From positions 59,440 through 123,439 of the forward strand of contig JABHBK010000008.1 of NCBI GenBank assembly GCA_018673915.1: a stretch of DNA of 64,000 bases, in the 5' to 3' direction. Shown here piece after piece: positions 35,742-44,772 of this stretch (positions within the stretch are counted from its first letter, which is position 1; each line of letters begins with the position of its first letter). This DNA comes from Nitrospina sp. Lineage in GTDB: Bacteria > Nitrospinota > Nitrospinia > Nitrospinales > VA-1. The notes beneath the pieces are model-generated. The model was not told the DNA's origin and ran no database searches. It saw only the letters and a program-made list of their open reading frames with translations. Both the position numbers and the translations under genes were made by a program.

Positions 35742-38543
35742 ATGGAATTGAAAGACACATTAAATTTACCCAGCACGGATTTTCCGATGAAAGCCAGCTT
35801 GACCAAGCGAGAGCCCGAATTATTGGCGCGTTGGGAAAAGGAAAAGCTCTATGAAAAAATCCGCCAATCATCTAAAGGGAAACCTCAGTTTGTATTTCAC
35901 GATGGACCGCCTTATGCCAACGGTCATATTCACATTGGTCATGCATTAAATAAAATCCTGAAAGATTTTATTGTCAAGATCATGAGTATGAAAGGTTTTG
36001 ATGCAGGGTTCATACCCGGATGGGATTGCCATGGTCTTCCCATTGAGCATCAGGTAGGCAAAAAGCTTAAAGAAAAAAAACTTAGCCTGGAAAAATCAGA
36101 AATCCGTAAGCAGTGCAGGGCTTATGCTCAAGAGTTCGTTGAGATTCAAAGGGAAGAGTTTAAACGGTTGGGAGTGTTTGCGGATTGGGATAACCCTTAT
36201 CTGACAATGAATTTTTCCTATGAAGCAACTATTGTTAGGGAGTTTGGAAAGTTTGTCGAAAATGGACTTGTGTATAAAGGTCTGAAGCCCGTCCATTGGT
36301 GTACTTCCTGCAAAACCGCTTTAGCGGAAGCTGAGGTAGAACATGATGAGCACACTTCACCTTCAATTTATGTGAAATTTCCGGTTCAGTCCGGTATCCC
36401 AGAAAGCTTAGGAAGTTTGGGTACAGAAAACCTGTTTATGGTTATCTGGACTACGACTCCTTGGACCCTTCCCGCCAATCTTGCTATCTGTTTGCACCCA
36501 GAGTTCAATTATGTCGCGGTTGTCCATGGCGAGGATACATATATTGTGGCAGAGGAACGATTGTCGGCTTTGGTCTCAGAATGGGAAATGACGGATTATG
36601 AAGTATCCGGGTCTTGTAAGGGAGCTGACTGGGAAAACGCAGTTTGTCGTCATCCTTTTATAGATCGGGAATCTAAAGTCATTCTTGGTGAGCACGTCAC
36701 GTTGGAGCAGGGGACAGGTTGTGTCCATACAGCTCCGGGGCACGGACAGGATGACTATATCGTTGGCATGAAATATGGCCTGGAGCCTTATAATCCTGTA
36801 GACAATTCCGGAGTTTTTGTCCCCGATGTCGAGCATTTTGCCGGAATGTTTGTGAGAAAAGCCAATCCAGAAATCATCCAAAAGCTCAAGCAGGACGGTT
36901 TCTTAATTCGCCATGAGGACATAAAACATTCCTACCCACATTGCTGGCGTTGCCATCAGCCAATTATTTTCAGGGCAACGAACCAGTGGTTCATTTCAAT
37001 GGATAAAATGAACCTGCGTAAAAATGCCTTGGAGGGAATTGGTCGCACCGAGTGGATACCACAATGGGGCCATGACCGAATCTATAGCATGATTGAAAAC
37101 CGGCCCGACTGGTGTGTTTCCCGGCAAAGGTCTTGGGGAGTTCCGATTACTTTATTTACCTGCACTGGCTGTGGAGAATTTTTAAAATCCAGCGACCTGT
37201 TTCAGCGCATAGCTGAAGGGGTGGAAAAACATGGGGCGGATTACTGGTTTGACAGTCCAATAGAAGAACTGCTGCCTGAAGGAACAACTTGCCAATGTGG
37301 AGGTAAAGAATTTTCCCGCGAGAGCGATATTCTTGATGTTTGGTTTGATTCTGGAGTGAGCCATGTTGCGGTTATAGAGAAGAATCCTGAACTTAATTGG
37401 CCAGCAGATCTTTACCTCGAAGGCAGTGATCAACACCGGGGGTGGTTTCATAGTTCTTTGCTGGAATCAATCGGGACAAGGGGTAAGGAACCTTATAAGT
37501 CAGTACTAACACATGGTTATGTGGTGGACGGGAAGGGTAAAAAAATGTCCAAATCCGCAGGCAATGTGATTGCACCACAAAAAATTATTGATCAGCATGG
37601 TGCGGAAATTCTCCGTCTTTGGGTCGCATCGGAAAATTACCGAGAAGATATTCGGGTTTCCAATGAGATTTTAAAACGTCTTACAGAGTCGTATCGAAAA
37701 ATACGCAACACTTTACGATACTTGTTGGGAAACCTTCATGATTTTGACTGTAAGAAAGACGCAGTGCCTGTTAATGAATTGCTCGAACTAGATCGATATA
37801 TTCTTTATCGCTTTAATGTGTTACGAGAAAAAATATTAACCGCGTATGAGAACTATGAGTTTCATGTATTTTATCATTCGTTCTCAAACTTTTGTATTAT
37901 TGAGCTAAGCGCATTCTATCTGGATATCATAAAGGACAGGTTATATACCTATCCCGCAAATTCCCGTGAAAGGCGCTCGGGTCAGACTACCCTGCACATT
38001 CTTTTAATGGGAATGGTGCGGTTAATAGCACCTATACTCAGCTTTACTGCTGAAGAGGTCTGGTCCTATCTTTCTAAATCTAGCGTAGATGAAGAAAGTG
38101 TTCATCTGTCTAAATTTTCTGCCCCAGAAAACGTGACCTTCGATGAAGATCTTATAACTAAATGGGAGACTCTGGTTGATCTAAAGGGAGAGGTTAGCAA
38201 GGCACTGGAAATCAGCAGAAGAGAAAAAGTTATCGGTCACTCCTTGGATGCAATTGTTAAACTTGAATTGCCCGCTAAATTTAAAGAAATTATTAAAGGC
38301 CATGAAGATGAATTGAAGTATATATTTATTGTTTCAAAAGTGGAGGTGGTCGACAGCCTTGGCTCTGAGGAAAAAGTTTATACGAGTGATTCGTTGCAGG
38401 GGATAAAAATATTTTCTGAAATGCATTCTGGAATTAAGTGTGAGCGTTGCTGGAATTATTTTGATCCAGATGTTAAGGCGGGGGGATCAAATGATGAAAT
38501 TTGCTCCCGTTGTGAGGATCACCTTCAGACTGCAGGAGCATGA
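35742..38543 (+). CDS. ileS: Isoleucyl-tRNA synthetase
   Basis: 933 residues, full length. HIGH motif at 64-67 in GHIHIGHALNK, the editing domain CP1 with TTTPWTLPANLA and HTAPGHGQDDY, and KMSKS at 601-605. The C-terminal zinc site CERCWNYF ... CSRCEDHL shows the bacterial type. Its stop overlaps the ATG of lspA by four bases, a common ileS-lspA arrangement. Confidence 0.98.
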   Translation: MELKDTLNLPSTDFPMKASLTKREPELLARWEKEKLYEKIRQSSKGKPQFVFHDGPPYANGHIHIGHALNKILKDFIVKIMSMKGFDAGFIPGWDCHGLPIEHQVGKKLKEKKLSLEKSEIRKQCRAYAQEFVEIQREEFKRLGVFADWDNPYLTMNFSYEATIVREFGKFVENGLVYKGLKPVHWCTSCKTALAEAEVEHDEHTSPSIYVKFPVQSGIPESLGSLGTENLFMVIWTTTPWTLPANLAICLHPEFNYVAVVHGEDTYIVAEERLSALVSEWEMTDYEVSGSCKGADWENAVCRHPFIDRESKVILGEHVTLEQGTGCVHTAPGHGQDDYIVGMKYGLEPYNPVDNSGVFVPDVEHFAGMFVRKANPEIIQKLKQDGFLIRHEDIKHSYPHCWRCHQPIIFRATNQWFISMDKMNLRKNALEGIGRTEWIPQWGHDRIYSMIENRPDWCVSRQRSWGVPITLFTCTGCGEFLKSSDLFQRIAEGVEKHGADYWFDSPIEELLPEGTTCQCGGKEFSRESDILDVWFDSGVSHVAVIEKNPELNWPADLYLEGSDQHRGWFHSSLLESIGTRGKEPYKSVLTHGYVVDGKGKKMSKSAGNVIAPQKIIDQHGAEILRLWVASENYREDIRVSNEILKRLTESYRKIRNTLRYLLGNLHDFDCKKDAVPVNELLELDRYILYRFNVLREKILTAYENYEFHVFYHSFSNFCIIELSAFYLDIIKDRLYTYPANSRERRSGQTTLHILLMGMVRLIAPILSFTAEEVWSYLSKSSVDEESVHLSKFSAPENVTFDEDLITKWETLVDLKGEVSKALEISRREKVIGHSLDAIVKLELPAKFKEIIKGHEDELKYIFIVSKVEVVDSLGSEEKVYTSDSLQGIKIFSEMHSGIKCERCWNYFDPDVKAGGSNDEICSRCEDHLQTAGA

Positions 38544-39046
38544 GAGGTTTGAATAATAAATATTTTCTTCTATTCATTATTTCCGGGACCATGATCGTAC
38601 TGGATCAATACACTAAATTTATGGTTACGCTTCATATCCCCCTCAATTATTCGATTCAGGTTATTGAAAACCTTTTTAATTTAACCCACATTCGTAATTC
38701 CGGGGTGGCGTTTGGACTCTTTGCAGATCAGCAATACGAATACAAAGCCCTGATGTTCATTGCCATATCGACTATCGCTATCATGGCGATCTTAGTAATT
38801 TTTCATCAGAATCCTAAAAGCAAAAAATTGGTGCAAAATGGGTTGATTTTGATTTTCAGCGGAGCGATTGGCAACCTCATTGATAGGACGTTGCATGGGG
38901 AGGTTATCGATTTCGTTGACTTTGTCGTGAATGGTCACCACTTCCCAGCATTTAATATTGCAGACTCCTGCATTACTATTGGTGTATTCTTAATGGTATT
39001 AGACTTGTTTTTCGGTAAGGCGGATTCCGATTCTGAAATCGTTTAA
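38540..39046 (+). CDS. lspA: Lipoprotein signal peptidase (signal peptidase II)
   Basis: 168 residues with four hydrophobic segments. The aspartyl protease motifs are NSGVAFGLF, GAIGNLIDR and FVDF...FNIADSCITIG, which include the two catalytic Asp residues. It cleaves prolipoproteins after lipidation of Cys; candidate substrates in this window are the lipobox proteins at 19226 and 53166. It is translationally coupled to ileS. Confidence 0.96.
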   Translation: MRGLNNKYFLLFIISGTMIVLDQYTKFMVTLHIPLNYSIQVIENLFNLTHIRNSGVAFGLFADQQYEYKALMFIAISTIAIMAILVIFHQNPKSKKLVQNGLILIFSGAIGNLIDRTLHGEVIDFVDFVVNGHHFPAFNIADSCITIGVFLMVLDLFFGKADSDSEIV

Positions 39047-39073
39047 CTCCTGTCTTTTTTGAATTTTCTTCCC

Positions 39074-39415
39074 ATGGCTAAAAATCCTTTAAAAATTGTG
39101 ATGATTCGAAGAGGTTCAAGCACGGTCGAAAATGTTCCCTCACAGAATCTTATCACCTTCATTAGGAAAAAAGTATTGCTTGGAACGGATGAGCTCTCCG
39201 GGGATGGTAAAGACTGGATTCGGGTGGACCGACATTATCAGCTACGAAAATTTTTTGCGATTAATGAAGGAGATCCGTCCAAAATGGAAGTGGTGGGCAC
39301 ACCCAGGTTTGAAGATAAGAGCGAAGAGGGTGAATTGCTTCCTCCTCCCGGATTTACCGGTAACCTTGAAGAAGTGGCCGGCTTATTGAAAGATATTAAT
39401 GGGCGTGAGCAATAA
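39074..39415 (+). CDS. Small conserved-looking protein, GYF/SPOR-like fragment possible
   Basis: 113 residues from the ATG at 39074; a TTG at 39059 is an alternative. The segment DELSGDGKDWIRVDRHYQLRKFF resembles short domains of the GYF-like or zinc-ribbon-associated type in which a residue stretch is written as D-E-(L/I)-S-x-D-G-x-x-W, but the similarity is weak. No signal peptide. It follows lspA closely and probably belongs to the same transcript. Function not assigned. Confidence 0.55.
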   Translation: MAKNPLKIVMIRRGSSTVENVPSQNLITFIRKKVLLGTDELSGDGKDWIRVDRHYQLRKFFAINEGDPSKMEVVGTPRFEDKSEEGELLPPPGFTGNLEEVAGLLKDINGREQ

Positions 39416-39422
39416 AATTTAT

Positions 39423-39731
39423 TTAAATTTCTAAGTTTGTGCCTATTAAATTATATTCTTTGAATTCAAGTGGATCAATAGTTTCGGGATATAAAACTTT
39501 GACAAAATTTTCCGCCGCTTTTGACGAGCGGTGCATGGTTAGCGCCACTTCGTCTTTAAACACCATTGTGTGTAAGAATGCATAAGGGTTTAATTTCTCC
39601 TGTTGTGCCATGTAGAAAAGTGTTTCCTTCTCGTTTTCTTTAACATGCTCTGCTAAAAGTTGAATCGCTTTTTTGCAGCGATCAATAGCATGAGGCCGAA
39701 CCTGATAGCGTGCTGTCATTAGGATAGGCAT
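39423..39731 (-). CDS. Antibiotic biosynthesis monooxygenase (ABM)-domain protein
   Basis: 102 residues. The pattern MTARYQVRPHAIDRCKKAIQLLAEHVKENEKETLFYMAQQ followed by FLHTMVFKDEVALTMHRSS matches the ABM/dimeric alpha-beta barrel fold. Members include quinol monooxygenases and heme-degrading enzymes, but many have no known reaction. AAAGGAA precedes the ATG at good spacing. It faces the DJ-1-like gene across a shared promoter region. Confidence 0.75.
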   Translation of the reverse strand: MPILMTARYQVRPHAIDRCKKAIQLLAEHVKENEKETLFYMAQQEKLNPYAFLHTMVFKDEVALTMHRSSKAAENFVKVLYPETIDPLEFKEYNLIGTNLEI

Positions 39732-39825
39732 AAAAGTTCCTTTCGCATCTTAAATACAAAAATTCATTTTATATTTATTCGTTAGTTGATTGTTGAGGAA
39801 TGTTTATATCAGTACTATTACTTTA

Positions 39826-39856
39826 ATTATAATACTAAAACTTTGATTCAGATCAT
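39826..39856. promoter_or_regulatory. Shared -10-like palindrome and FNR-like box between divergent genes
   Basis: ATTATAAT at 39826-39833 is self-complementary, so it gives a TATAAT on either strand. Just downstream on the plus strand, TTGATTCAGATCAT (39843-39856) matches the FNR/Crp-family consensus TTGAT-N4-ATCAA at nine of ten positions. Placed at or after the plus-strand start point, a bound regulator would repress the DJ-1-like gene. Chance matches cannot be excluded. Confidence 0.35.
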
Positions 39857-39871
39857 GAGTTTGACATTGCA

Positions 39872-40423
39872 ATGATGGATCCCAAAACTATAATTATCCT
39901 GTTGGTAATTCCCCAAAACCGGTTTTGTGATCAGCAATTATTGGACTTGAAATCTATTTTTGAAGAAGTGCCACTAAAAATCGTTACCCTTTCCAAATCT
40001 GGACATGAGGCAGTAGGTGAAAAGAAAACAAAGGTAGTTCCTGATGGGATTTTAGTGGATTGGGATAAAAGGTTTTTGCAGAAAAAAAATTATGATGCAG
40101 TAGTGGTTGTCGGAGGGAAGGGGGCTAAAACTTCCATATGGGAAGACCCAATCCTGCCGCAAATATTGACAGATCATTTTAGGGCCGGAAAAATTGTCGG
40201 TGCCCTGGGACTTTCGGTGGTTTCTTTGGCTCGAGCAGGTCTTCTTGCTCGACAGGAGGTTTCTGCCCCAAAAGATGAAAAATGTGTTCGAGAACTTGAG
40301 AATGCTGGAGCTTTTGTTGTTGAAGAGCCTCTGATTTTTTCAGGCCAGGTTGTCACAGCTGGTGATGATTCGAATGGGAAATTGTTCGGCAGGAAAATCC
40401 TGGAACTATTGGGGTTTTCTTGA
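39872..40423 (+). CDS. DJ-1/PfpI-family protein lacking the nucleophilic cysteine
   Basis: 183 residues of the DJ-1/PfpI class I amidotransferase-like fold: YDAVVVVGGKGAKTSIWEDPILPQIL and KIVGALGLSVVSLARAGLL line up with the usual GG-x-G and A-(I/L)-C-x-G-P segments. At the nucleophile elbow the Cys is replaced by Gly113. The later segment SGQVVTAGDDSNGKLFGRKILELL is kept. It may be a non-catalytic binding protein. Two ATGs start the gene (39872 and 39875). Confidence 0.8.
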   Translation: MMDPKTIIILLVIPQNRFCDQQLLDLKSIFEEVPLKIVTLSKSGHEAVGEKKTKVVPDGILVDWDKRFLQKKNYDAVVVVGGKGAKTSIWEDPILPQILTDHFRAGKIVGALGLSVVSLARAGLLARQEVSAPKDEKCVRELENAGAFVVEEPLIFSGQVVTAGDDSNGKLFGRKILELLGFS

Positions 40424-40474
40424 TCCGCCTATTTCTCAGCAGATGCTAAAAATAAAAAAAATATGGGATAGCAG

Positions 40475-40978
40475 CTATCTATAGTTGGTGAACGACATAT
40501 CCACTCCAAAATCTTTTTCTTTCAGGCTTGTTATGACCGATTGCAAGTCGTCTTTATCTTTCCCGCTTACGCGAACCTGGTCATCTGCTATTTGAGCCTG
40601 CACTTTTTTTATCCCTAAACTTTTTATGAATTTCATGATTTCTTTTCCCTTTTCCTGAGGGATACCCTGTTGAATGGTAATAACCTGTCGAACTGCATCT
40701 CCTGAGGCCGGTTCAACCTTGCCATAGTCCAATGCTTTTATAGATACTTTTCTTTTGATGAGTTTGCTTTGCAAAATATCTACGACAGCATTCAGCTTAT
40801 TTCCATCATCTGCATCTATGGTAACTTGTGCCTTTTTTGAGTCCAGTTCAACCTGGCTCTTGCTTCCCTTGAAATCAAATCTTTGCCTAATTTCAAGCAT
40901 TGTTTGGTTGCAAGCGTTTTGAACCTCCGCTAGATCGGTAGTGGAGGTAATGTCAAAAGAAGAATTTTTAGAAGCCAT
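40475..40978 (-). CDS. YajQ-family nucleotide-binding protein
   Basis: 167 residues, the usual length. The N-terminal [17 protein letters not shown] and [14 protein letters not shown], the central [20 protein letters not shown] and the C-terminal [15 protein letters not shown] match the YajQ/DUF520 family. Some members bind cyclic di-GMP and affect transcription (XC_3703-type), others bind nucleotides or RNA; the ligand here is unknown. Single gene on the minus strand, before gdhA. Confidence 0.92.
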   Translation of the reverse strand: MASKNSSFDITSTTDLAEVQNACNQTMLEIRQRFDFKGSKSQVELDSKKAQVTIDADDGNKLNAVVDILQSKLIKRKVSIKALDYGKVEPASGDAVRQVITIQQGIPQEKGKEIMKFIKSLGIKKVQAQIADDQVRVSGKDKDDLQSVITSLKEKDFGVDMSFTNYR

Positions 40979-41011
40979 ATTATATTTATTTGTTAGAAAG
41001 GGGGTTGATTA

Positions 41012-42364
41012 TTAAATTACTCCATAAGCCATCATTGCTTCGGCGACTTTTACAAACCCAGCAATGTTTGCTCCTTTAAGATAGTCCACCTGATCTTTAT
41101 CTGTTCCATGGTTAACGCATTGCTGGTGGATGTCATGCATAATTACTTTTAACCGTTCATCCAGCTCTTCTCTTTGCCATGAGAGACGAATGCTGTTTTG
41201 AGTCATTTCAAGTCCAGATACTGAAACACCTCCAGCGTTTGAGGCTTTTCCGGGTGAGAAAATGATTTTGGCATTATGAAACGCGTCAATAGCCTCTTTG
41301 GTTGTTGGCATATTGGCGCCTTCCGCAACGGCCTTACACTTGTTTTTGATAAGTTGTTTGGCGTCCGGCAACTCAAGTTCATTTTGGGTGGCGCAGGGAA
41401 ATGCCAAGTCTGTTTTAATAGCCCAGGGTCTCTTGCCCTCGTGGAACTCACATTTGTATTTTTCGGCAAACTCAGAGATCCTTCCACGCCGGTTAGTTTT
41501 CAGGTCTATGATGTACTCCAGCTTTTCTTCGTTTAATCCGTCGGGGTCATGGATAAAGCCGGAGGAATCAGATAGTGTTAAGACTTTCCCGCCTAAATGC
41601 ATTATTTTCTGGGCACAAAATTGGGCGACATTACCGGATCCTGAAACAATACAATTTTTACCTTGAATGGAATCACCCTGATGTTTCAGCATTTCTTCCA
41701 TGAAATAAGCACAACCATAACCTGTGGCTTCTTTTCGTATGAGACTCCCCCCAAACTCCAGAGCTTTTCCGGTTAAAGTTCCTGTGAACTCATTTTTCAG
41801 CCGCTTATATTGGCCAAACATATAACTAATTTCCCTTGCACCAACTCCAATGTCTCCAGCGGGGACATCTACATTCTCACCAATATGTTTGGATAATTCT
41901 GTCATAAAGGCCTGGCAGAAACGCATAATTTCACGTTCTGATTTGCCTTTCGGATTAAAATCCGCCCCACCTTTACCAGAACCCATGGGAAGAGTAGTCA
42001 GGCTATTTTTGAATGTTTGTTCAAAACCCAGAAACTTTAAAATACTTAAATTGACAGAGGGGTGAAAGCGAAGCCCCCCTTTATAGGGCCCGATGGAGTT
42101 GTTGAATTGCACACGGTAACCCCGGTTGGTGCGAATTTGGCCATTATCATCTTCCCAGCACACCCGGAATATGATCGTTCGGTCGGGTTCAGTCATTCGC
42201 TCAAGAATTCGGTTTTCAATGTATTTGGGGCGCTCGTTAATGAAGGGGATGACGCTTGCGGCCACTTCTTCCACAGCCTGATGAAATTCCAATTCTCCAG
42301 GATTTCTTTTTACTAAACCTTGCATAAACTCATCAAGTTTCAAATTAGCGCTTGGTATCGTCAT
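41012..42364 (-). CDS. gdhA: Glutamate dehydrogenase (NADP-type, hexameric)
   Basis: 450 residues, typical for the bacterial 50-kDa enzyme: 2-oxoglutarate + NH4+ + NAD(P)H to glutamate. Substrate-binding segments GPYKGGLRFHPSVN, TLPMGSGKGGADF (with the catalytic-region lysine) and VPAGDIGVGAREI are present, then the dinucleotide fold with SGSGNVAQFCAQK. NADP specificity is presumed from family resemblance, not proven. It probably assimilates ammonium. No other nitrogen gene lies adjacent. Confidence 0.95.
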   Translation of the reverse strand: MTIPSANLKLDEFMQGLVKRNPGELEFHQAVEEVAASVIPFINERPKYIENRILERMTEPDRTIIFRVCWEDDNGQIRTNRGYRVQFNNSIGPYKGGLRFHPSVNLSILKFLGFEQTFKNSLTTLPMGSGKGGADFNPKGKSEREIMRFCQAFMTELSKHIGENVDVPAGDIGVGAREISYMFGQYKRLKNEFTGTLTGKALEFGGSLIRKEATGYGCAYFMEEMLKHQGDSIQGKNCIVSGSGNVAQFCAQKIMHLGGKVLTLSDSSGFIHDPDGLNEEKLEYIIDLKTNRRGRISEFAEKYKCEFHEGKRPWAIKTDLAFPCATQNELELPDAKQLIKNKCKAVAEGANMPTTKEAIDAFHNAKIIFSPGKASNAGGVSVSGLEMTQNSIRLSWQREELDERLKVIMHDIHQQCVNHGTDKDQVDYLKGANIAGFVKVAEAMMAYGVI

Positions 42365-42496
42365 TGTTTAATCCTGTAGGTAAATTATGAGCTGTGAATA
42401 AAAAAAGTACCTTATAATAATTTAATACGTTCCTTCTGGGAATTATATTATAGGAAGAATTTAACACTTTTTAACCCTACTGGATAATTTTATTAC

Positions 42497-42799
42497 ATGA
42501 ATTCTCAATCACACCCCATTTTAATTGAAATGTCAGATCAGCTTCCAGAAACCTCAATGACCTGCAAATTTATAAAAGGTCCAGAAAGCTTTTCCCAAGT
42601 TGTCGTTCAGGCGAAGGAGGAGTTTTTATGTCTCAGCAATCTGGATGCTGACCGTGGCAATGGAATTTCTGGAAAAGATCAACTGATAAAATATGGTTAC
42701 GAAAATTTGTTGAAGGACATGGACGAAGATGATCGCATGGTCCTAATAGGAACCCTCAAGTTAATTATCGAATTGGCTGAGGAGTTGGCGGAAGAATAA
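42497..42799 (+). CDS. Hypothetical acidic small protein
   Basis: 100 residues, acidic, no signal peptide or membrane segment. The C-terminal half looks helical (DEDDRMVLIGTLKLIIELAEEL). I recognise no family. It lies divergent from gdhA, with 132 bases between them, and 58 bases before the DMT transporter gene. Coding status rests on open frame length and plausible composition. Confidence 0.5.
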   Translation: MNSQSHPILIEMSDQLPETSMTCKFIKGPESFSQVVVQAKEEFLCLSNLDADRGNGISGKDQLIKYGYENLLKDMDEDDRMVLIGTLKLIIELAEELAEE

Positions 42800-42857
42800 C
42801 AAAGTCCTAAAATAAATTCTTTTTCTCGCGATACACCTGGTTTTTTGTGGAGGTAGT

Positions 42858-43301
42858 ATGAATTATCTTTATATGTCCTTGGCTTTTTTTGTGGGATTCC
42901 TGTTGCCGGTTCAAGTAGGTATAAATGCTGAGTTGGCGCGGTTTGTAAACAGCCCGTTATTAGCCGCACTGGTTTCATTTGCCGTGGGCGGATTGTGCCT
43001 TCTTGTAAGTGTGGTGGCGTTAAAAATTCCTTTTCCCGCAATTGGAACTGTCTCCGCAATCCCTGCCTGGAGTTGGGGGGGAGGGTTGATCGGGGCGGCG
43101 GTAGTATTGGGTTCCATACTCGCGGGCCCAAAAATAGGGGCACTTGCTTTGGTCGGGGTACTATTGGCAGGGCAATTAATTGCTTCCATTTTAATTGACC
43201 ATTTTGGTTGGCTTGGGTTTCCTATTCAAAAAATGACTGGGGTTCGGCTTGCGGGGGTTATGTTATTGGTAGGTGGATTATTTTTGATTCGGAAACATTA
43301 A
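42858..43301 (+). CDS. DMT-superfamily small membrane protein (YdcZ/DUF606-like)
   Basis: 147 residues with about five hydrophobic segments. Gly/Pro-containing segments (LPVQVGINAELARFV, GPKIGALALVGVLLAGQLIASILIDHFGW) match the YdcZ/DUF606 half-size relatives of the drug/metabolite transporter group. GGAGG lies seven bases upstream of the ATG. The substrate is unknown. It stands 21 bases before another small transporter gene. Confidence 0.85.
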   Translation: MNYLYMSLAFFVGFLLPVQVGINAELARFVNSPLLAALVSFAVGGLCLLVSVVALKIPFPAIGTVSAIPAWSWGGGLIGAAVVLGSILAGPKIGALALVGVLLAGQLIASILIDHFGWLGFPIQKMTGVRLAGVMLLVGGLFLIRKH

Positions 43302-43322
43302 TTATTTTAGAGGCTGAATTTA

Positions 43323-43577
43323 ATGAGCATGACAACCATGTTGGGTTTTTTTGCAGGATTCTTAACAACTATTTCGTTTCTACCGCAGGTTGTCAAAACA
43401 TGGAAAAGCAGGTCGGCTTCTGATCTTTCATTAGGTATGTTTTCTGTTTTTAGCTTGGGGGTAATGTTTTGGCTGGCTTATGGATTTTTAATTCAGGAAC
43501 CCCCTATAATATTTTGGAATTTGGTTACTTTGGTTTTAGTTCTGGCAATTTTGGCTATGAAACTGAAATTTGACTGA
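43323..43577 (+). CDS. SemiSWEET-type small transporter
   Basis: 84 residues forming three hydrophobic helices. GFLTTISFLPQVVKTWKSRSA holds the PQ-loop motif (LPQ) of SWEET/SemiSWEET sugar transporters, and FSLGVMFWLAYGF, with the WLAYG element, follows. SemiSWEETs work as dimers to pass sugars. It shares the strand with the DMT protein just upstream, suggesting an operon of two small carriers. Confidence 0.9.
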   Translation: MSMTTMLGFFAGFLTTISFLPQVVKTWKSRSASDLSLGMFSVFSLGVMFWLAYGFLIQEPPIIFWNLVTLVLVLAILAMKLKFD

Positions 43578-43591
43578 TAAAGCCTGTTTCT

Positions 43592-44089
43592 TTAATTAGT
43601 GTCCTTTGAATAATGGCGAATAAAATGGATTAATTGCCAGATTTGCTCATCTTCCAGGTTTTTAAAGGCCGGCATTGCCGTTCCTGGAGATCCGTTTTTA
43701 ATTATCCAGAATAACTGTCCATCGGGCAGGGGATCCATGGTCTGATTGCAGGTGAAATTTCTTGGGCTGGGAGTCAGATCACGAAACAAAATGCCCAATC
43801 CGTTGCCGCTTATGCCATGACAAACTCTGCAAGGACCCGGCTTGGCATCAAAGTGGAAAAGTGTTTGGCCCGCAAAAATATTTTCAGGAGAGGGGCTTAA
43901 CGGATTGGTCAATTGGAGAAACTCATCCGGAGCGCTGGGAGTATTCCTCGTTTGTGGACATAGAGGCAAAAATTCTAATCCATTTTCCACATGTACTCCA
44001 GGATGTGAGGCCAGTGTCCATCCCCAAGCCAAGGATGCGGCGGGCATCGCTATCCAGAAAACTATCCAATATAAAATGATACGAAACAT
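43592..44089 (-). CDS. Secreted c-type cytochrome
   Basis: 165 residues. A signal peptide is followed by one heme-c motif C87-R-V-C90-H91 and a likely axial Met139 in GTAMPAFKN, the class I cytochrome c plan. The region between holds an extra Cys114 and a Pro-rich stretch, and the mature N-terminus carries Cys44. It is probably periplasmic. Redox partners are not evident; the next gene upstream encodes another secreted protein on the same strand. Confidence 0.86.
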   Translation of the reverse strand: MFRIILYWIVFWIAMPAASLAWGWTLASHPGVHVENGLEFLPLCPQTRNTPSAPDEFLQLTNPLSPSPENIFAGQTLFHFDAKPGPCRVCHGISGNGLGILFRDLTPSPRNFTCNQTMDPLPDGQLFWIIKNGSPGTAMPAFKNLEDEQIWQLIHFIRHYSKDTN

Positions 44090-44161
44090 TTTTCACCTCA
44101 TTGAAGATTCTCTTAATGAAGTGATAGGTCTTTAAACGCGTTTATTCCCTTAGAGTGAAAA

Positions 44162-44641
44162 TTATTTCACAGTTCCTGACTGCGGGCCTTTCCCCCATTT
44201 GATGGATGCAATGAGAGATTTGAAATTTTGATAGGGGATGTAAAACGCTGAATAGTTACCGTAGTAATCATCCTTCACGGTGGTCCATTTTCCCGGAGAG
44301 AATCCTTCCAGGTCAGTGATCTCGATGTCTTTATCATCCTCTTTGACTATTACAAGATAACCGTTATTTGTTGCAAAACCTTCCTGACCAAACAAGGTTA
44401 CTGCTGTCCCTTTTGGGCCACTCATGTTGATCGTGAAATAACCATCTCGTGTTTGTAAGCTGTATTCGCGAAAGTCTGTCCGGTCTTTATTTCCAGGAAA
44501 GCTTAAGAGGGGAGCGCAGTGCCCACATGGGCCATAATTAAATTGATTTCGCTTCCATAAATCAAGATTCGCGGATGCAAATGCGGAGAATGGTGTCGCC
44601 AGTATAAAAAGGAAAATAAAGAACTTTTTAAAATTATTCAT
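44162..44641 (-). CDS. Secreted protein of unknown function with a CxxC motif
   Basis: 159 residues with a signal peptide (about 1-23, ending near AFASA). A motif GPCGHCAPLLSFPGN (about 37-51) supplies a CxxC pair that could be a disulfide or metal site, then a beta-rich domain. There is no thioredoxin-fold context that would make it an oxidoreductase. It precedes the cytochrome c gene on the same strand after 72 bases. Family not recognised. Confidence 0.6.
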   Translation of the reverse strand: MNNFKKFFIFLFILATPFSAFASANLDLWKRNQFNYGPCGHCAPLLSFPGNKDRTDFREYSLQTRDGYFTINMSGPKGTAVTLFGQEGFATNNGYLVIVKEDDKDIEITDLEGFSPGKWTTVKDDYYGNYSAFYIPYQNFKSLIASIKWGKGPQSGTVK

Positions 44642-44772
44642 AATCAGTCTCCAGGGTTTTTGACATTAAAACCTTTCTACTTAATTATGTCTCAATAATA
44701 CCTTAAACATTACAATATTGGCATGTGAAATTATATTTAACTACCATTCTTCTTCAAGCTTTTGGGAAGTGG

